The notes beneath the pieces were generated by a model, which was not told the origin of the DNA, did no database searches, and was given only the letters and a program-made list of their open reading frames with translations. Source: Flavobacterium sp. MK4S-17 (GTDB lineage: Bacteria; Bacteroidota; Bacteroidia; Flavobacteriales; Flavobacteriaceae). Taken from it: a DNA stretch of 64,000 bases. Below, in pieces: positions 15,572 through 24,200 of the stretch. Each line of letters opens with the position of its first letter. Position 1 is the first letter of the stretch. Location: assembly GCF_009848495.1 (NCBI RefSeq), contig NZ_WWEP01000021.1:1-64000 (forward strand). Direction: 5' to 3'. Made by a program: the position numbers and the translations under genes.

Positions 15572-17236
15572 TTAATTTCTTGCTTTTTTTCTTGAATTCT
15601 TAGGTCCTACTTTAGACATTGCACAACGGAAACCTATGTAGTCAGTTGCCATGTCCTGAGGATAATACCTCCTTTGTGCAGGATCCAGCCAGTAAGCCCT
15701 GTCTCTCCATGAGCCACCTTTATAAACCCTTACATTATCATTAACTAAAGTAGTCCTTTTAGAAGATTTGTCATACTCCCTTATCATGTTACCTAAACTG
15801 TCTTTAGTAACAAGGTGTTTAGGAGAATCATACATTCTTTGCTCGTCAGAAAGTTCACCGCTTTCAGAGCCATTATCAAAGAACCTTGAAGATTGCCTGT
15901 CGCCATCCCTGTAGTTCCTGTTGTCGCTGCGGGTATAGTTCTGCCTTAAGTAAGTATCTTCTTCTGTAATTTGAGTCTGTGCTATTTGTCCCGGTAGGTT
16001 CCTGTACTGTATCCTGCCGTTGCTCAGCGTGTCATATTCTATAGTTTCAGCAGTTACAATTTCAGCCCTGCCATCTTCACCAATTTTATTCTTCATGTAA
16101 ACGTTACCTCTGTAATAGTTGAAGTCATTAGCTTCATCGTCTATTATCGGACGGTAAACGTCTGCCACCCACTCTGCAACGTTGCCAGCCATGTCATAAA
16201 GGCCGAAATCATTAGGAGGGTAAGATTTTACAGGAGCTGTAATATCAGCGTTGTCGTCAGACCATCCTGCAATACCGCCGTAGTCACCGTTTCCTTGCTT
16301 AAAGTTAGCCAATTGGTCGCCGCGGCTCTGCCTTTTACCGGAACGTGTATATTGTCCTTTCCATGGATATTTTTTATTACCCCTGTACAGGTTATACTCA
16401 CGGTTGCCTACAAGTGCTATTGCAGCATATTCCCATTCAGCCTCAGTTGGAAGCCTGTATTCAGGCAATATAAGGCCAGAAGTCCTTTGGGCATATACAT
16501 TGGTAGCATCTTCTTTATCGGCAAGCCTGTTTCTTGGCCCTTTTAGTACAATTTCTTCGTTGCCGCCATAGCTTTTGCTTGGGCTCTCAAGGTAGGCCTC
16601 TGTACTGAAAGTGCTTTCTGCAGTAACATCTACTACTTTGGCATCTCTTTTAATATAGCCTTCTTTTTCAAGCACAGCCTCGTTTACACGGTCTGTCCTC
16701 CATTTACTGAATTCAACAGCCTGTATCCAGTTAACGCCCACCACCGGATAATCGCCATAGGCAGGGTGCCTAAGGTAGTTATTGGTCATGGTTTCGTTAT
16801 AACCAAGCGCTTCCCTCCATACCAAAGTATCAGGTAATGCACCTATATATATGTTTTTGTAATTTTCTTCTGTTGGTGGAAAAACCCTTTTTAACCAGTC
16901 AAGGTACTCCATGTACATTACATTGGTTACTTCGGTTTCATCCATAAAGAAAGACTGAACGTGCTGCTGAGTTGGGGTGTTATTCCAGTCATGCATTACA
17001 TCGTCAGCAACCCTACCCATGGTAAATGTTCCTCCTTCAACCTCAACCAGTCCCGGAGCAGTTTCCTGCTTTTTATACTTGGAGTTGTGCTGAAATCCAC
17101 CTTTCTTGTCATTAATTTTCCAACCTGTGGCAGTAGAGGTGTTTCCTGAGCCTCCTTTTTTGCTACAACCTGTAAAACCAACGGTTACCGCCAGGGCGAG
17201 TAACAATTTTAAAGCTGTGATTTTGTTAATTTTCAT
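15572..17236 (-). CDS. gldJ: Gliding motility lipoprotein GldJ
   Basis: An outer-membrane-associated lipoprotein essential for gliding and type IX secretion in flavobacteria; it belongs to the formylglycine-generating-enzyme (SUMF1) fold family. The start is taken at ATG 17236 (MKINKITALK), giving a clean signal peptide with lipobox GFTGC (Cys24); an in-frame ATG 16 codons upstream would spoil it. FGE-fold motifs are in order: GLVEVEGGTFTMGRV, FMDETEVTNVMYMEYLDW, YPVVGVNWIQAVEFSKW, YRLPTEAEWEYAA, FGLYDMAGNVAEWVADVY, VYKGGSWRDRAYW and GFRCAMS. It is divergent from porU, the arrangement of T9SS genes in flavobacteria. Confidence 0.95.
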   Translation of the reverse strand: MKINKITALKLLLALAVTVGFTGCSKKGGSGNTSTATGWKINDKKGGFQHNSKYKKQETAPGLVEVEGGTFTMGRVADDVMHDWNNTPTQQHVQSFFMDETEVTNVMYMEYLDWLKRVFPPTEENYKNIYIGALPDTLVWREALGYNETMTNNYLRHPAYGDYPVVGVNWIQAVEFSKWRTDRVNEAVLEKEGYIKRDAKVVDVTAESTFSTEAYLESPSKSYGGNEEIVLKGPRNRLADKEDATNVYAQRTSGLILPEYRLPTEAEWEYAAIALVGNREYNLYRGNKKYPWKGQYTRSGKRQSRGDQLANFKQGNGDYGGIAGWSDDNADITAPVKSYPPNDFGLYDMAGNVAEWVADVYRPIIDDEANDFNYYRGNVYMKNKIGEDGRAEIVTAETIEYDTLSNGRIQYRNLPGQIAQTQITEEDTYLRQNYTRSDNRNYRDGDRQSSRFFDNGSESGELSDEQRMYDSPKHLVTKDSLGNMIREYDKSSKRTTLVNDNVRVYKGGSWRDRAYWLDPAQRRYYPQDMATDYIGFRCAMSKVGPKNSRKKARN

Positions 17237-17371
17237 CTTTCTGTAGGTAAATAAATTTCGTGGCGCAATATAATAATTAACCATTAAACCGCAACACGTT
17301 TTTAAATTTTTTAATGTTTTTCAAAAATTATGTTATATCTGTTTTTAGTTAACGCCTTTTTTAAAGTAATA

Positions 17372-17399
17372 TTGCAACAGCCCGGTAAAAATATTTTTC
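17372..17399 (+). promoter_or_regulatory. Candidate porU promoter
   Basis: TTG (17372-17374), a 17-nt spacer and TATTTTTC (17392-17399) give a one-mismatch fit to TTG-N17-23-TAnnTTTG, about 40 bases before the porU start, in the divergent region shared with gldJ. Confidence 0.45.
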
Positions 17400-17439
17400 A
17401 GTTGCGGGGTAATATATTAATAGTATCTGCGTTTTCTCA

Positions 17440-20400
17440 ATGATGAAAAATAAGTTACTTATCCTTCTATTATTATTGGTTCCGGCCACGCTGCTTGCAC
17501 AGCAAAACGGCACTATTGTGCTAAACTGGAAGGATAACGTTAAAACTACTATAGGTAATGTTACTTATAACGTTCCGCAATTTCAGCCGGAATTTATGGA
17601 ACTTGATTTTTATCAAAAAACCATCTCCTTTGCAGCGAGCATACCCTTTAATACGGCGGTAGAGGAAAACTCGCTTGTAATTACCGATGCTGTTTATGAA
17701 ACTATTACAGCCGCACAGTTGGGCGACCTTTCTCCAAGTAAAATTCCTGCGGACTTAAACGCAAAGCTGCACAATAAAAAAGCAAGGGAGCAATATTTCG
17801 CTATAGTTACGCTATCTCCTATTATAAAGGAAGGCAGCGGTTATAAAAGGTTAAAATCATTCAGTTATTCTTTCTCGGGGGCACCTGCAATTGCCTTGCG
17901 GGGAGGTATGGGTACGCAGGGAATAACCAATTCGGTTTTGGCAACGGGTTCGTGGTACAGGTTTTATGTGGAAAAATCAGGAGTTTATAAAATATCCAAG
18001 AGTTTTTTACAGCAACTTGGCTTTAATACCAACGTTGACCCCCGTACTATAAAGGTATACGGTAATGGCGGGCGCATGGCACCTTTGCTTAACAATACTG
18101 ACTACCCAATGGACAATGCTGAAAATGCCGTTGTTTTTGTAGGGGAGGAAGATGGCGAGTTTAATAACAGTGATTACATATTGTTTTATGCCGAGGGTGT
18201 TGACAACTGGAACCAGGAAAGCGGCACCCATAATAACCTTTATGCCGACAGGTCATATTATTATGTAACATCTTCAGGCGGGCAGGGAAAAAGGATGCAG
18301 GCAATGCCGCAGCCATCACAACCGGCAGATATTGCCATTACAGCTTTTGATGAGTACCAGTATCATGAAAGGGATTTGGTTAGTATTGCCAGGCTGGGCA
18401 GGAAGTGGCATGGCGAACAATTTAACGTAACTAACGAGCAGAGTTTTGATTTTACAATTCCGGATATTGTATCAGGCAGCCCGGTATCTGTAACAGTAAG
18501 CGCAGCGGCAAATTCGCCTTCAGAAACATCTTTGGCTGTTAAAGCCAACAATGAAGACTTAGGGGTAATGAATTTTTCAGCAACTCCTGATGATAATTAT
18601 GGTGTTGACAGGAAGCTTACGGGTTCTTTTACACCTGCGGGCGGTGCCATTAAAGTAACTTTGACTTACAGTAACGGTGGCGTGCCGGGCTCTAATGCTT
18701 GGCTTGATTATATTATAGTAAGGGCCAAGCGTAATTTGAGAGGTAACGGCAAGCAGTTCAGGTTCCGTTATAATGATGCGGCCAGCAATGTTGGTGTTGC
18801 AGAGTATCAGGTTGCAAATGCCGGCGGTATTTCGCAAATATGGGATATTACAGATATATATAATGCCACAAAAGTTGAAAATACAACAGGGCAGTCGCAG
18901 TTTTCTTTTAAGGCGCAGTTAGGCGAGGTAAGGCAGTACATAGCAGTAGCGCCGTCAGATTATTATACACCGCAATACGAATCAAAAACAAGGGTTGCCA
19001 ACCAGAACCTAAAGGGTACAATTTTTAATAACCAGCAGGGCCAGTTCCAGGATATAGATTATATTATTATTACTCCGAAATTTTTACACTCCCCTGCCGA
19101 GAAGCTGGCTAATTTCCACCGCACAAAATCAGGGCTTAATGTTAAGGTTGTAAACCTTGAAAACATCTATGAGGAGTTTTCCTCCGGCAAGCAGGATATA
19201 GCCGGGATACGGAATTTTGTTAAATACGTTTATTTCAATGCTTCTTCTCCTGATAAAAGGATAAAGTACCTTAACTTGTTTGGTGATGCTTCTTTTGATT
19301 ATAAGGACAGGATACCTAATAATACCAATATAGTGCCATCGCTCCACGCTTATGAGGAAAACGGGGCTAATTATTCCACAGTAACCACATTTGTCTCTGA
19401 TGATTTTTTTGTGTTGATGGATCCCGGAGAGGGTAATTTGAGGTTTAATACTTTTCAGGGGGCTGATATAGCGGTTGGCAGGATGCTGGTTAGCAGTGTG
19501 CGCCAGGCAAATGAAATGGTGCAAAAGGTTTTTGATTATGTAAGCGAGGAGTCCTATGGAAGGTGGCGCAATGAATTTATTGTAATTACAGATGACCTGG
19601 AAGACAGTGGTTCTGAATTTATACCTACACTGGAAAATGCTGCTGCCACAATAAACGCACAAAGGCCATTTGTAAATATCCGGAAAATACATGCCGATGC
19701 CTATGTGCAGGAAACATCAGCCGGGGGTAACCGCTATCCTGAAGTAAAGGAGCAGATTGTGCGCACTATAAATTATGGGGCGCTGGTAGTAAATTATCTT
19801 GGGCATGGTGGTGAAGACGGTATGGCAAGTGAGAGGATTTTTGAAAAGAGCGATGTACAGAGGCTTACCAATAAATATAAATATCCGCTGTTTATTACTG
19901 CTACCTGCGAATTAACAAAATTTGATAATCCCTACAGGCCAACGGTGGGCGAAGACCTTTATTGGAGCACTACCGGCGGGGCTATAGCAATGATTACAAC
20001 CACAAGGTCTATATTCATAAGTTCTGCATTTGATATAACAAAAGACCTGCCTGAAAAATTATATGCTTTCGGGTTAAGCGAATATCCTACAATGGCCGAA
20101 GCTTTAAGATTGTCCAAGGTTGCAATAGCGTCAGGCTCATTAAGCCTTGTGGCATTTGTGGGCGACCCCGCTTTAAAGCTTGCTGTCCCTAGGCCTAAAA
20201 TAGAGCTTACGGAAATTAATGATGTGCCTGTTGCAGAATCTACGGATATTTTAAAATCACTGTCTTATGTTAAGTTGGCGGGGCGTGTTACAGATGAAGC
20301 AGGAAACCCGCTAAATACCTACAACGGTGAATTGGCAGTCACTGTTTTTGACAAGGAAATACAAAGGACAACACTAGGTAATGACGGAATAAAAAATTCA

Positions 20401-21294
20401 GCAGGGGCATTAATACTGCATAATTTCAATACGCTGGGTGAAACTATTTTCAGGGGTAACGCCAGCGTGGTTAACGGTAACTTTGAGTTTGGTTTTGTTG
20501 TGCCCCGCGATATTAAAATACCGGTAGGCGAAGGGCGTATCAGCTTTTATGCCAAAAGGGATAATATTTTGGAAGACCAGACAGGGTATGATGCTACTAT
20601 AAAAATTGGCGGGGTAAATGAAAATGCTGCAGCCGATAATACGCCGCCCCGCGTCAGGCTTTACATGAACGACGAAACATTTATATCCGGCGGCATCACA
20701 AACGATTCTCCTTTCTTCCTGGCTTTCCTTGAAGATGAAAACGGTATTAATACGGCAAGCGGCATAGGGCATGATATGATAGCCATACTGGATGGGGATG
20801 AAACCAACCCTTATCTGTTGAATGATTATTATGAATCTGAAAAGGATAATTATACAAGGGGAAGCCTGCGCTTTCCTTTTACTGACCTTGAAAAGGGGCT
20901 GCATACCATAACCTTTAAAGCGTGGGATGTATATAACAACCTCGTTACTGCCGAAATACAGTTTGTTGTTACAGGCGACGATGTTATGAAACTGGAAAAG
21001 GTGCTTAATTACCCAAACCCTTTTGTCAGCTATACCGAATTCTGGTTTACGCATAACAAACCCTATGAGCCGCTTGATGTACAGGTTCAGATATTTACCG
21101 TGAGCGGCAAGGTGGTAAAAACCATTAACCAGTCGGTAACAACCGAAGGCTTTTTGTGCCGCGACATTAAATGGGACGGCAAAGATGATTTTGGCGACAG
21201 GATAGGCAAGGGGGTGTATATTTATAAACTAACAGTCCGTTCAACAGTGACCAACAAACGGGCTGAAAAATATGAGAAACTTGTATTGCTATAA
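17440..21294 (+). CDS. porU: Type IX secretion system sortase PorU
   Basis: A cell-surface C25 (gingipain-like) protease that removes the C-terminal sorting signal of T9SS cargo and helps attach it to the surface. The 1284-aa protein has a signal peptide (MMKNKLLILLLLLVPATLLAQ). The caspase-like catalytic dyad is His789 (LGHGGEDGMA) and Cys823 (ITATCELTKF). A C-terminal immunoglobulin-like/CTD segment (LNYPNPFVSYTEFWFTHN, then GKGVYIYKLTV and the terminal EKYEKLVLL) is as expected for PorU. It is followed 41 nt later by porV, its partner in the attachment complex. The first of two adjacent ATGs is taken. Confidence 0.96.
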   Translation: MMKNKLLILLLLLVPATLLAQQNGTIVLNWKDNVKTTIGNVTYNVPQFQPEFMELDFYQKTISFAASIPFNTAVEENSLVITDAVYETITAAQLGDLSPSKIPADLNAKLHNKKAREQYFAIVTLSPIIKEGSGYKRLKSFSYSFSGAPAIALRGGMGTQGITNSVLATGSWYRFYVEKSGVYKISKSFLQQLGFNTNVDPRTIKVYGNGGRMAPLLNNTDYPMDNAENAVVFVGEEDGEFNNSDYILFYAEGVDNWNQESGTHNNLYADRSYYYVTSSGGQGKRMQAMPQPSQPADIAITAFDEYQYHERDLVSIARLGRKWHGEQFNVTNEQSFDFTIPDIVSGSPVSVTVSAAANSPSETSLAVKANNEDLGVMNFSATPDDNYGVDRKLTGSFTPAGGAIKVTLTYSNGGVPGSNAWLDYIIVRAKRNLRGNGKQFRFRYNDAASNVGVAEYQVANAGGISQIWDITDIYNATKVENTTGQSQFSFKAQLGEVRQYIAVAPSDYYTPQYESKTRVANQNLKGTIFNNQQGQFQDIDYIIITPKFLHSPAEKLANFHRTKSGLNVKVVNLENIYEEFSSGKQDIAGIRNFVKYVYFNASSPDKRIKYLNLFGDASFDYKDRIPNNTNIVPSLHAYEENGANYSTVTTFVSDDFFVLMDPGEGNLRFNTFQGADIAVGRMLVSSVRQANEMVQKVFDYVSEESYGRWRNEFIVITDDLEDSGSEFIPTLENAAATINAQRPFVNIRKIHADAYVQETSAGGNRYPEVKEQIVRTINYGALVVNYLGHGGEDGMASERIFEKSDVQRLTNKYKYPLFITATCELTKFDNPYRPTVGEDLYWSTTGGAIAMITTTRSIFISSAFDITKDLPEKLYAFGLSEYPTMAEALRLSKVAIASGSLSLVAFVGDPALKLAVPRPKIELTEINDVPVAESTDILKSLSYVKLAGRVTDEAGNPLNTYNGELAVTVFDKEIQRTTLGNDGIKNSAGALILHNFNTLGETIFRGNASVVNGNFEFGFVVPRDIKIPVGEGRISFYAKRDNILEDQTGYDATIKIGGVNENAAADNTPPRVRLYMNDETFISGGITNDSPFFLAFLEDENGINTASGIGHDMIAILDGDETNPYLLNDYYESEKDNYTRGSLRFPFTDLEKGLHTITFKAWDVYNNLVTAEIQFVVTGDDVMKLEKVLNYPNPFVSYTEFWFTHNKPYEPLDVQVQIFTVSGKVVKTINQSVTTEGFLCRDIKWDGKDDFGDRIGKGVYIYKLTVRSTVTNKRAEKYEKLVLL

Positions 21295-21310
21295 GAAAAT
21301 ACTATATTTG
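21281..21310 (+). promoter_or_regulatory. Promoter for porV inside the porU-porV junction
   Basis: TTG (21281-21283), exactly 19 nt, then TATATTTG (21303-21310), a full match to the flavobacterial TAnnTTTG -7 box. It overlaps the end of porU and lies 25 nt before the porV start, so porV and cdd could be transcribed apart from porU. Confidence 0.65.
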
Positions 21311-21335
21311 TTACCTTAAAATTTCAATAAAAAGA

Positions 21336-22514
21336 ATGAAAAAGATACTTTTATTTGCAGTTTGCCTTTTAGGAGCACAGTTAACTAAAGCGCAATCTGA
21401 AAGACCAATAACAACCGGTGTACCTTTCCTGCTAATTGCTGCCGATGCACGTGCGGCAGGTATGGGTGATATGGGCGTTGCAACTTCTCCCGATACATAT
21501 TCCCAGCAATGGAACCCGGCAAAATATGCTTTTTCACTACAAAAGCAGGGTGTTTCTGCCAGTTATACTCCATACCTTACAGATATTGCCAATGATATTT
21601 CCCTTGCGCAGGTAACCTATTACAACAGGTTTCAGGAAAGGATGGCCTTTGCCGGAAGCCTTCGTTATTTTGGGCTTGGTGAAATTGAACTGAGGGAAAC
21701 CATTGACGGTCCTGTAACTACAAGGAAACCAAGCGAGCTTGCGGTAGATTTATCTTACTCATTAAAACTTGACGAACAATTTTCAATGGCGGTAGCCGGC
21801 CGGTTTATAAGTTCTAATTTAAGGATACCCGAAGCTCCAGGAAGCAGTGGCGATGCAAGCGCAGCCATATCTTATGCCTTTGATGTTGCTGCTTACTACC
21901 AATCGGAAGAAACAGCTTTTTCCGATTTTAACGGGCGCTGGAGAGCCGGGCTTAACCTGCAGAACTTAGGCCCTAAAATCAGCTATGATAACGATCCTGA
22001 AATAAGCTCTAACTTCCTGCCTGCCAATATGAGGCTTGGTGGTGGTTTCGACTTTATTTTTGATGAATATAACAAGGTAGGGGTAAATGTTGAGTTTACT
22101 AAACTTTTGGTACCTACACCACAGGACCCTGACAGGAATGGAGACGGGGAAATAACTACAGAAGAATATAATGAAACAAACCGTGAATATAATGATATTG
22201 GCTGGGTTTCGGGTATATTTAAATCTTTTGGCGATGCGCCGGGAGGGTTTAAAGAAGAACTAAGGGAAGTTACTTATGCGGTAGGTGCAGAATATATGTA
22301 CCAGGATGCCTTTGCTTTCCGTTTAGGATACTTTAATGAAAACGAATTGAAAGGCGCGAGGAAATTCTTTTCGCTTGGCGCCGGTTTCAGGTACACTACC
22401 ATACGTATAGATGTATCATATCTTTTCTCTGCATCGCAGGTAAGGAATCCGCTGGAAAACACATTGCGTTTCTCGCTGTCGTTCAATTTCGGCGATGAAT
22501 ATTACGAATATTAG
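21336..22514 (+). CDS. porV: Type IX secretion outer membrane protein PorV
   Basis: A FadL-like outer-membrane beta-barrel that shuttles T9SS cargo from the SprA translocon to PorU. The 392-aa protein has a signal peptide (MKKILLFAVCLLGAQLTKA) and the family hallmark right after it (TGVPFLLIAADARAAGMGDMG, then SQQWNPAKYAF). Alternating strands follow, ending in the C-terminal FSLSFNFGDEYYEY. Adjacent to porU and 3 nt before cdd. Confidence 0.95.
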   Translation: MKKILLFAVCLLGAQLTKAQSERPITTGVPFLLIAADARAAGMGDMGVATSPDTYSQQWNPAKYAFSLQKQGVSASYTPYLTDIANDISLAQVTYYNRFQERMAFAGSLRYFGLGEIELRETIDGPVTTRKPSELAVDLSYSLKLDEQFSMAVAGRFISSNLRIPEAPGSSGDASAAISYAFDVAAYYQSEETAFSDFNGRWRAGLNLQNLGPKISYDNDPEISSNFLPANMRLGGGFDFIFDEYNKVGVNVEFTKLLVPTPQDPDRNGDGEITTEEYNETNREYNDIGWVSGIFKSFGDAPGGFKEELREVTYAVGAEYMYQDAFAFRLGYFNENELKGARKFFSLGAGFRYTTIRIDVSYLFSASQVRNPLENTLRFSLSFNFGDEYYEY

Positions 22515-22517
22515 TGG

Positions 22518-23000
22518 ATGGAAAAAATAAATGTAATCACATCATTTACCGCCTATAATTCTGCTGAAGAATTACCAAAAGAGGTAAATGAACTTATGAA
22601 AAAAGCTGTTGAGGCAAGGAAAAAGGCTTATGCGCCCTATTCTAAATTTCGTGTTGGTGCTGCGTTAGAGCTTGAAAACGGAGAAGTTGTTATAGGTTCC
22701 AATCAGGAAAATGCAGCCTATCCTTCGGGACTGTGTGCCGAAAGGGTTGCAGTATTCCACGCTGGGGCAGTGCATCCCGGTGTTACAATCCGGCGTATAG
22801 CCATATCGGCAGCATCGGATGAAAAAACCGTAACCGCGCCTATTCCTCCCTGCGGGGCTTGCAGGCAGTCCATAGCCGAGTATGAGCAGAAACAGGACAG
22901 CCCTATAGAAATTTACTTTATGGGCGAAACTGGGAAAGTGCTGCAGTCGGACTCGCTGAAAAATCTGCTGCCGTTAGTTTTCGACAGTCATTATTTATAA
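22518..23000 (+). CDS. cdd: Cytidine deaminase
   Basis: Cytosolic zinc enzyme of pyrimidine salvage that converts (deoxy)cytidine to (deoxy)uridine. The 160-aa protein carries the zinc/active-site motifs: NAAYPSGLCAER (Cys73, catalytic Glu75) and PPCGACRQ (Cys112, Cys115). It begins 3 nt after porV, so it is likely co-transcribed with it, and it is followed by a strong terminator. Confidence 0.95.
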   Translation: MEKINVITSFTAYNSAEELPKEVNELMKKAVEARKKAYAPYSKFRVGAALELENGEVVIGSNQENAAYPSGLCAERVAVFHAGAVHPGVTIRRIAISAASDEKTVTAPIPPCGACRQSIAEYEQKQDSPIEIYFMGETGKVLQSDSLKNLLPLVFDSHYL

Positions 23001-23008
23001 ACAATACA

Positions 23009-23036
23009 GGGGATTTAATTAAATCCCCTTTTTTTT
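23009..23036 (+). terminator. Rho-independent terminator after cdd
   Basis: ggggattt (23009-23016) pairs with aaatcccc (23021-23028) around aatt and is followed by eight Ts, a standard intrinsic terminator closing the porU-porV-cdd unit. Confidence 0.9.
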
Positions 23037-23106
23037 ATATCCTTAAGTCGCAAAAAAATAACAAATACTTTGTGTAAAATTTTCGGTATTAAAGGGGGAT
23101 ATCTTA

Positions 23107-23144
23107 TTTTTGCAATTCGCAAATTTGTATCAGGTACATTTTTG
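23107..23144 (+). promoter_or_regulatory. Candidate pdhA promoter
   Basis: TTTTTG (23107-23112), 22 nt, then TACATTTTTG (23135-23144). This fits TTG-N17-23-TAnnTTT with an extended T run, 52 bases before the pdhA start. Confidence 0.5.
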
Positions 23145-23196
23145 CACATCTATTTTAGTTGGAATTTTTTAAAATCACATCAGCAAATAATCAGCA

Positions 23197-24198
23197 ATGA
23201 AAGAAATTACAAAGGAAGTTTATCTGAAATGGTATGAGGACATGCAATTTTGGAGAAAGTTCGAAGACAAGCTTGCGGCGTTGTACATTCAGCAAAAGGT
23301 AAGGGGCTTCCTTCACCTGTATAACGGGCAGGAGGCTGTTCTTGCGGGTGCATTGCACGCAATGGACCTTTCTAAAGATAAAATGATTACAGCTTACCGT
23401 AACCACGTGCAGCCTATAGGTATGGGTGTTGACCCAAGGAAAGTAATGGCCGAGCTTTTAGGTAAGGCAACAGGTACTTCAAAAGGTTTGGGCGGCTCTA
23501 TGCACATTTTTTCCAAAGAGCACGGTTTTTATGGTGGCCACGGTATTGTGGGCGGCCAGATTCCGTTGGGTGCAGGTATAGCATTTGCTGATAAATATTT
23601 TGAAACAGGAGGCGTTACCCTTACTTATTTTGGTGATGGTGCCGCCCGCCAGGGTTCTTTGCACGAGGCCTTTAATATGGCTATGCTTTGGAAACTTCCT
23701 GTTGTATTTATTGTTGAAAATAATGGTTATGCAATGGGTACATCTGTAGAGCGTACTGCTAACCATACCGATATATGGAAACTTGGCCTTGGTTATGAAA
23801 TGCCGTGCGGCCCTGTTGATGGGATGAACCCGGTAAAAGTTGCCGAAGCAATGCATGAGGCTATTGAAAGGGCAAGGCGTGGCGATGGCCCTACTTTCCT
23901 TGAAATGAAAACATACCGTTACAGGGGCCACTCTATGAGTGATGCCCAGCATTACAGGACTAAGGATGAGGTTGAGGAATACAAAAAAATAGACCCTATT
24001 ACCCAGGTGCTGGATATTATTAAAGAAAATAATTATGCAACTGATGAGGAAATAGAAACTATAGATGAAAGGGTTAAGGATTTGGTTGCTGAATGTGAAA
24101 AATTTGCGGAAGATTCTCCGTATCCTGACCTTAACGTGATGTATGACGTTGTTTACGCACAGGAAGATTATCCGTTTTTACCACATAAACTACAATAA
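23197..24198 (+). CDS. pdhA: Pyruvate dehydrogenase E1 component, alpha subunit
   Basis: The thiamine-diphosphate-dependent alpha subunit of the E1 heterotetramer, which decarboxylates pyruvate and passes the acetyl group to E2 lipoate. The 333-aa protein shows the TPP/Mg motif GDGAARQGSLHEAF...VENN (146-176), GGSMHIFSKEHGFYGGHGIVGGQ in fragments typical of the family (99-121), and RYRGHSMSDAQHYR near the C-terminal side. The E2 gene follows after 2 nt; no E1-beta gene is present, so that subunit must be encoded elsewhere. Confidence 0.96.
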   Translation: MKEITKEVYLKWYEDMQFWRKFEDKLAALYIQQKVRGFLHLYNGQEAVLAGALHAMDLSKDKMITAYRNHVQPIGMGVDPRKVMAELLGKATGTSKGLGGSMHIFSKEHGFYGGHGIVGGQIPLGAGIAFADKYFETGGVTLTYFGDGAARQGSLHEAFNMAMLWKLPVVFIVENNGYAMGTSVERTANHTDIWKLGLGYEMPCGPVDGMNPVKVAEAMHEAIERARRGDGPTFLEMKTYRYRGHSMSDAQHYRTKDEVEEYKKIDPITQVLDIIKENNYATDEEIETIDERVKDLVAECEKFAEDSPYPDLNVMYDVVYAQEDYPFLPHKLQ

Positions 24199-24200
24199 CC

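Noticed and set aside
17236..17284. Upstream start for gldJ at 17284
   Set aside because: It would put 16 residues with charges before the signal peptide and lipobox; the start at 17236 gives a standard lipoprotein leader.
19129..19692. 187-aa minus-strand frame inside porU
   Set aside because: Shadow of porU; the plus-strand frame has clear domain motifs and catalytic residues.
20410..21054. 214-aa minus-strand frame inside porU
   Set aside because: Shadow frame with no recognisable motif or ribosome site, fully inside a well-supported gene.
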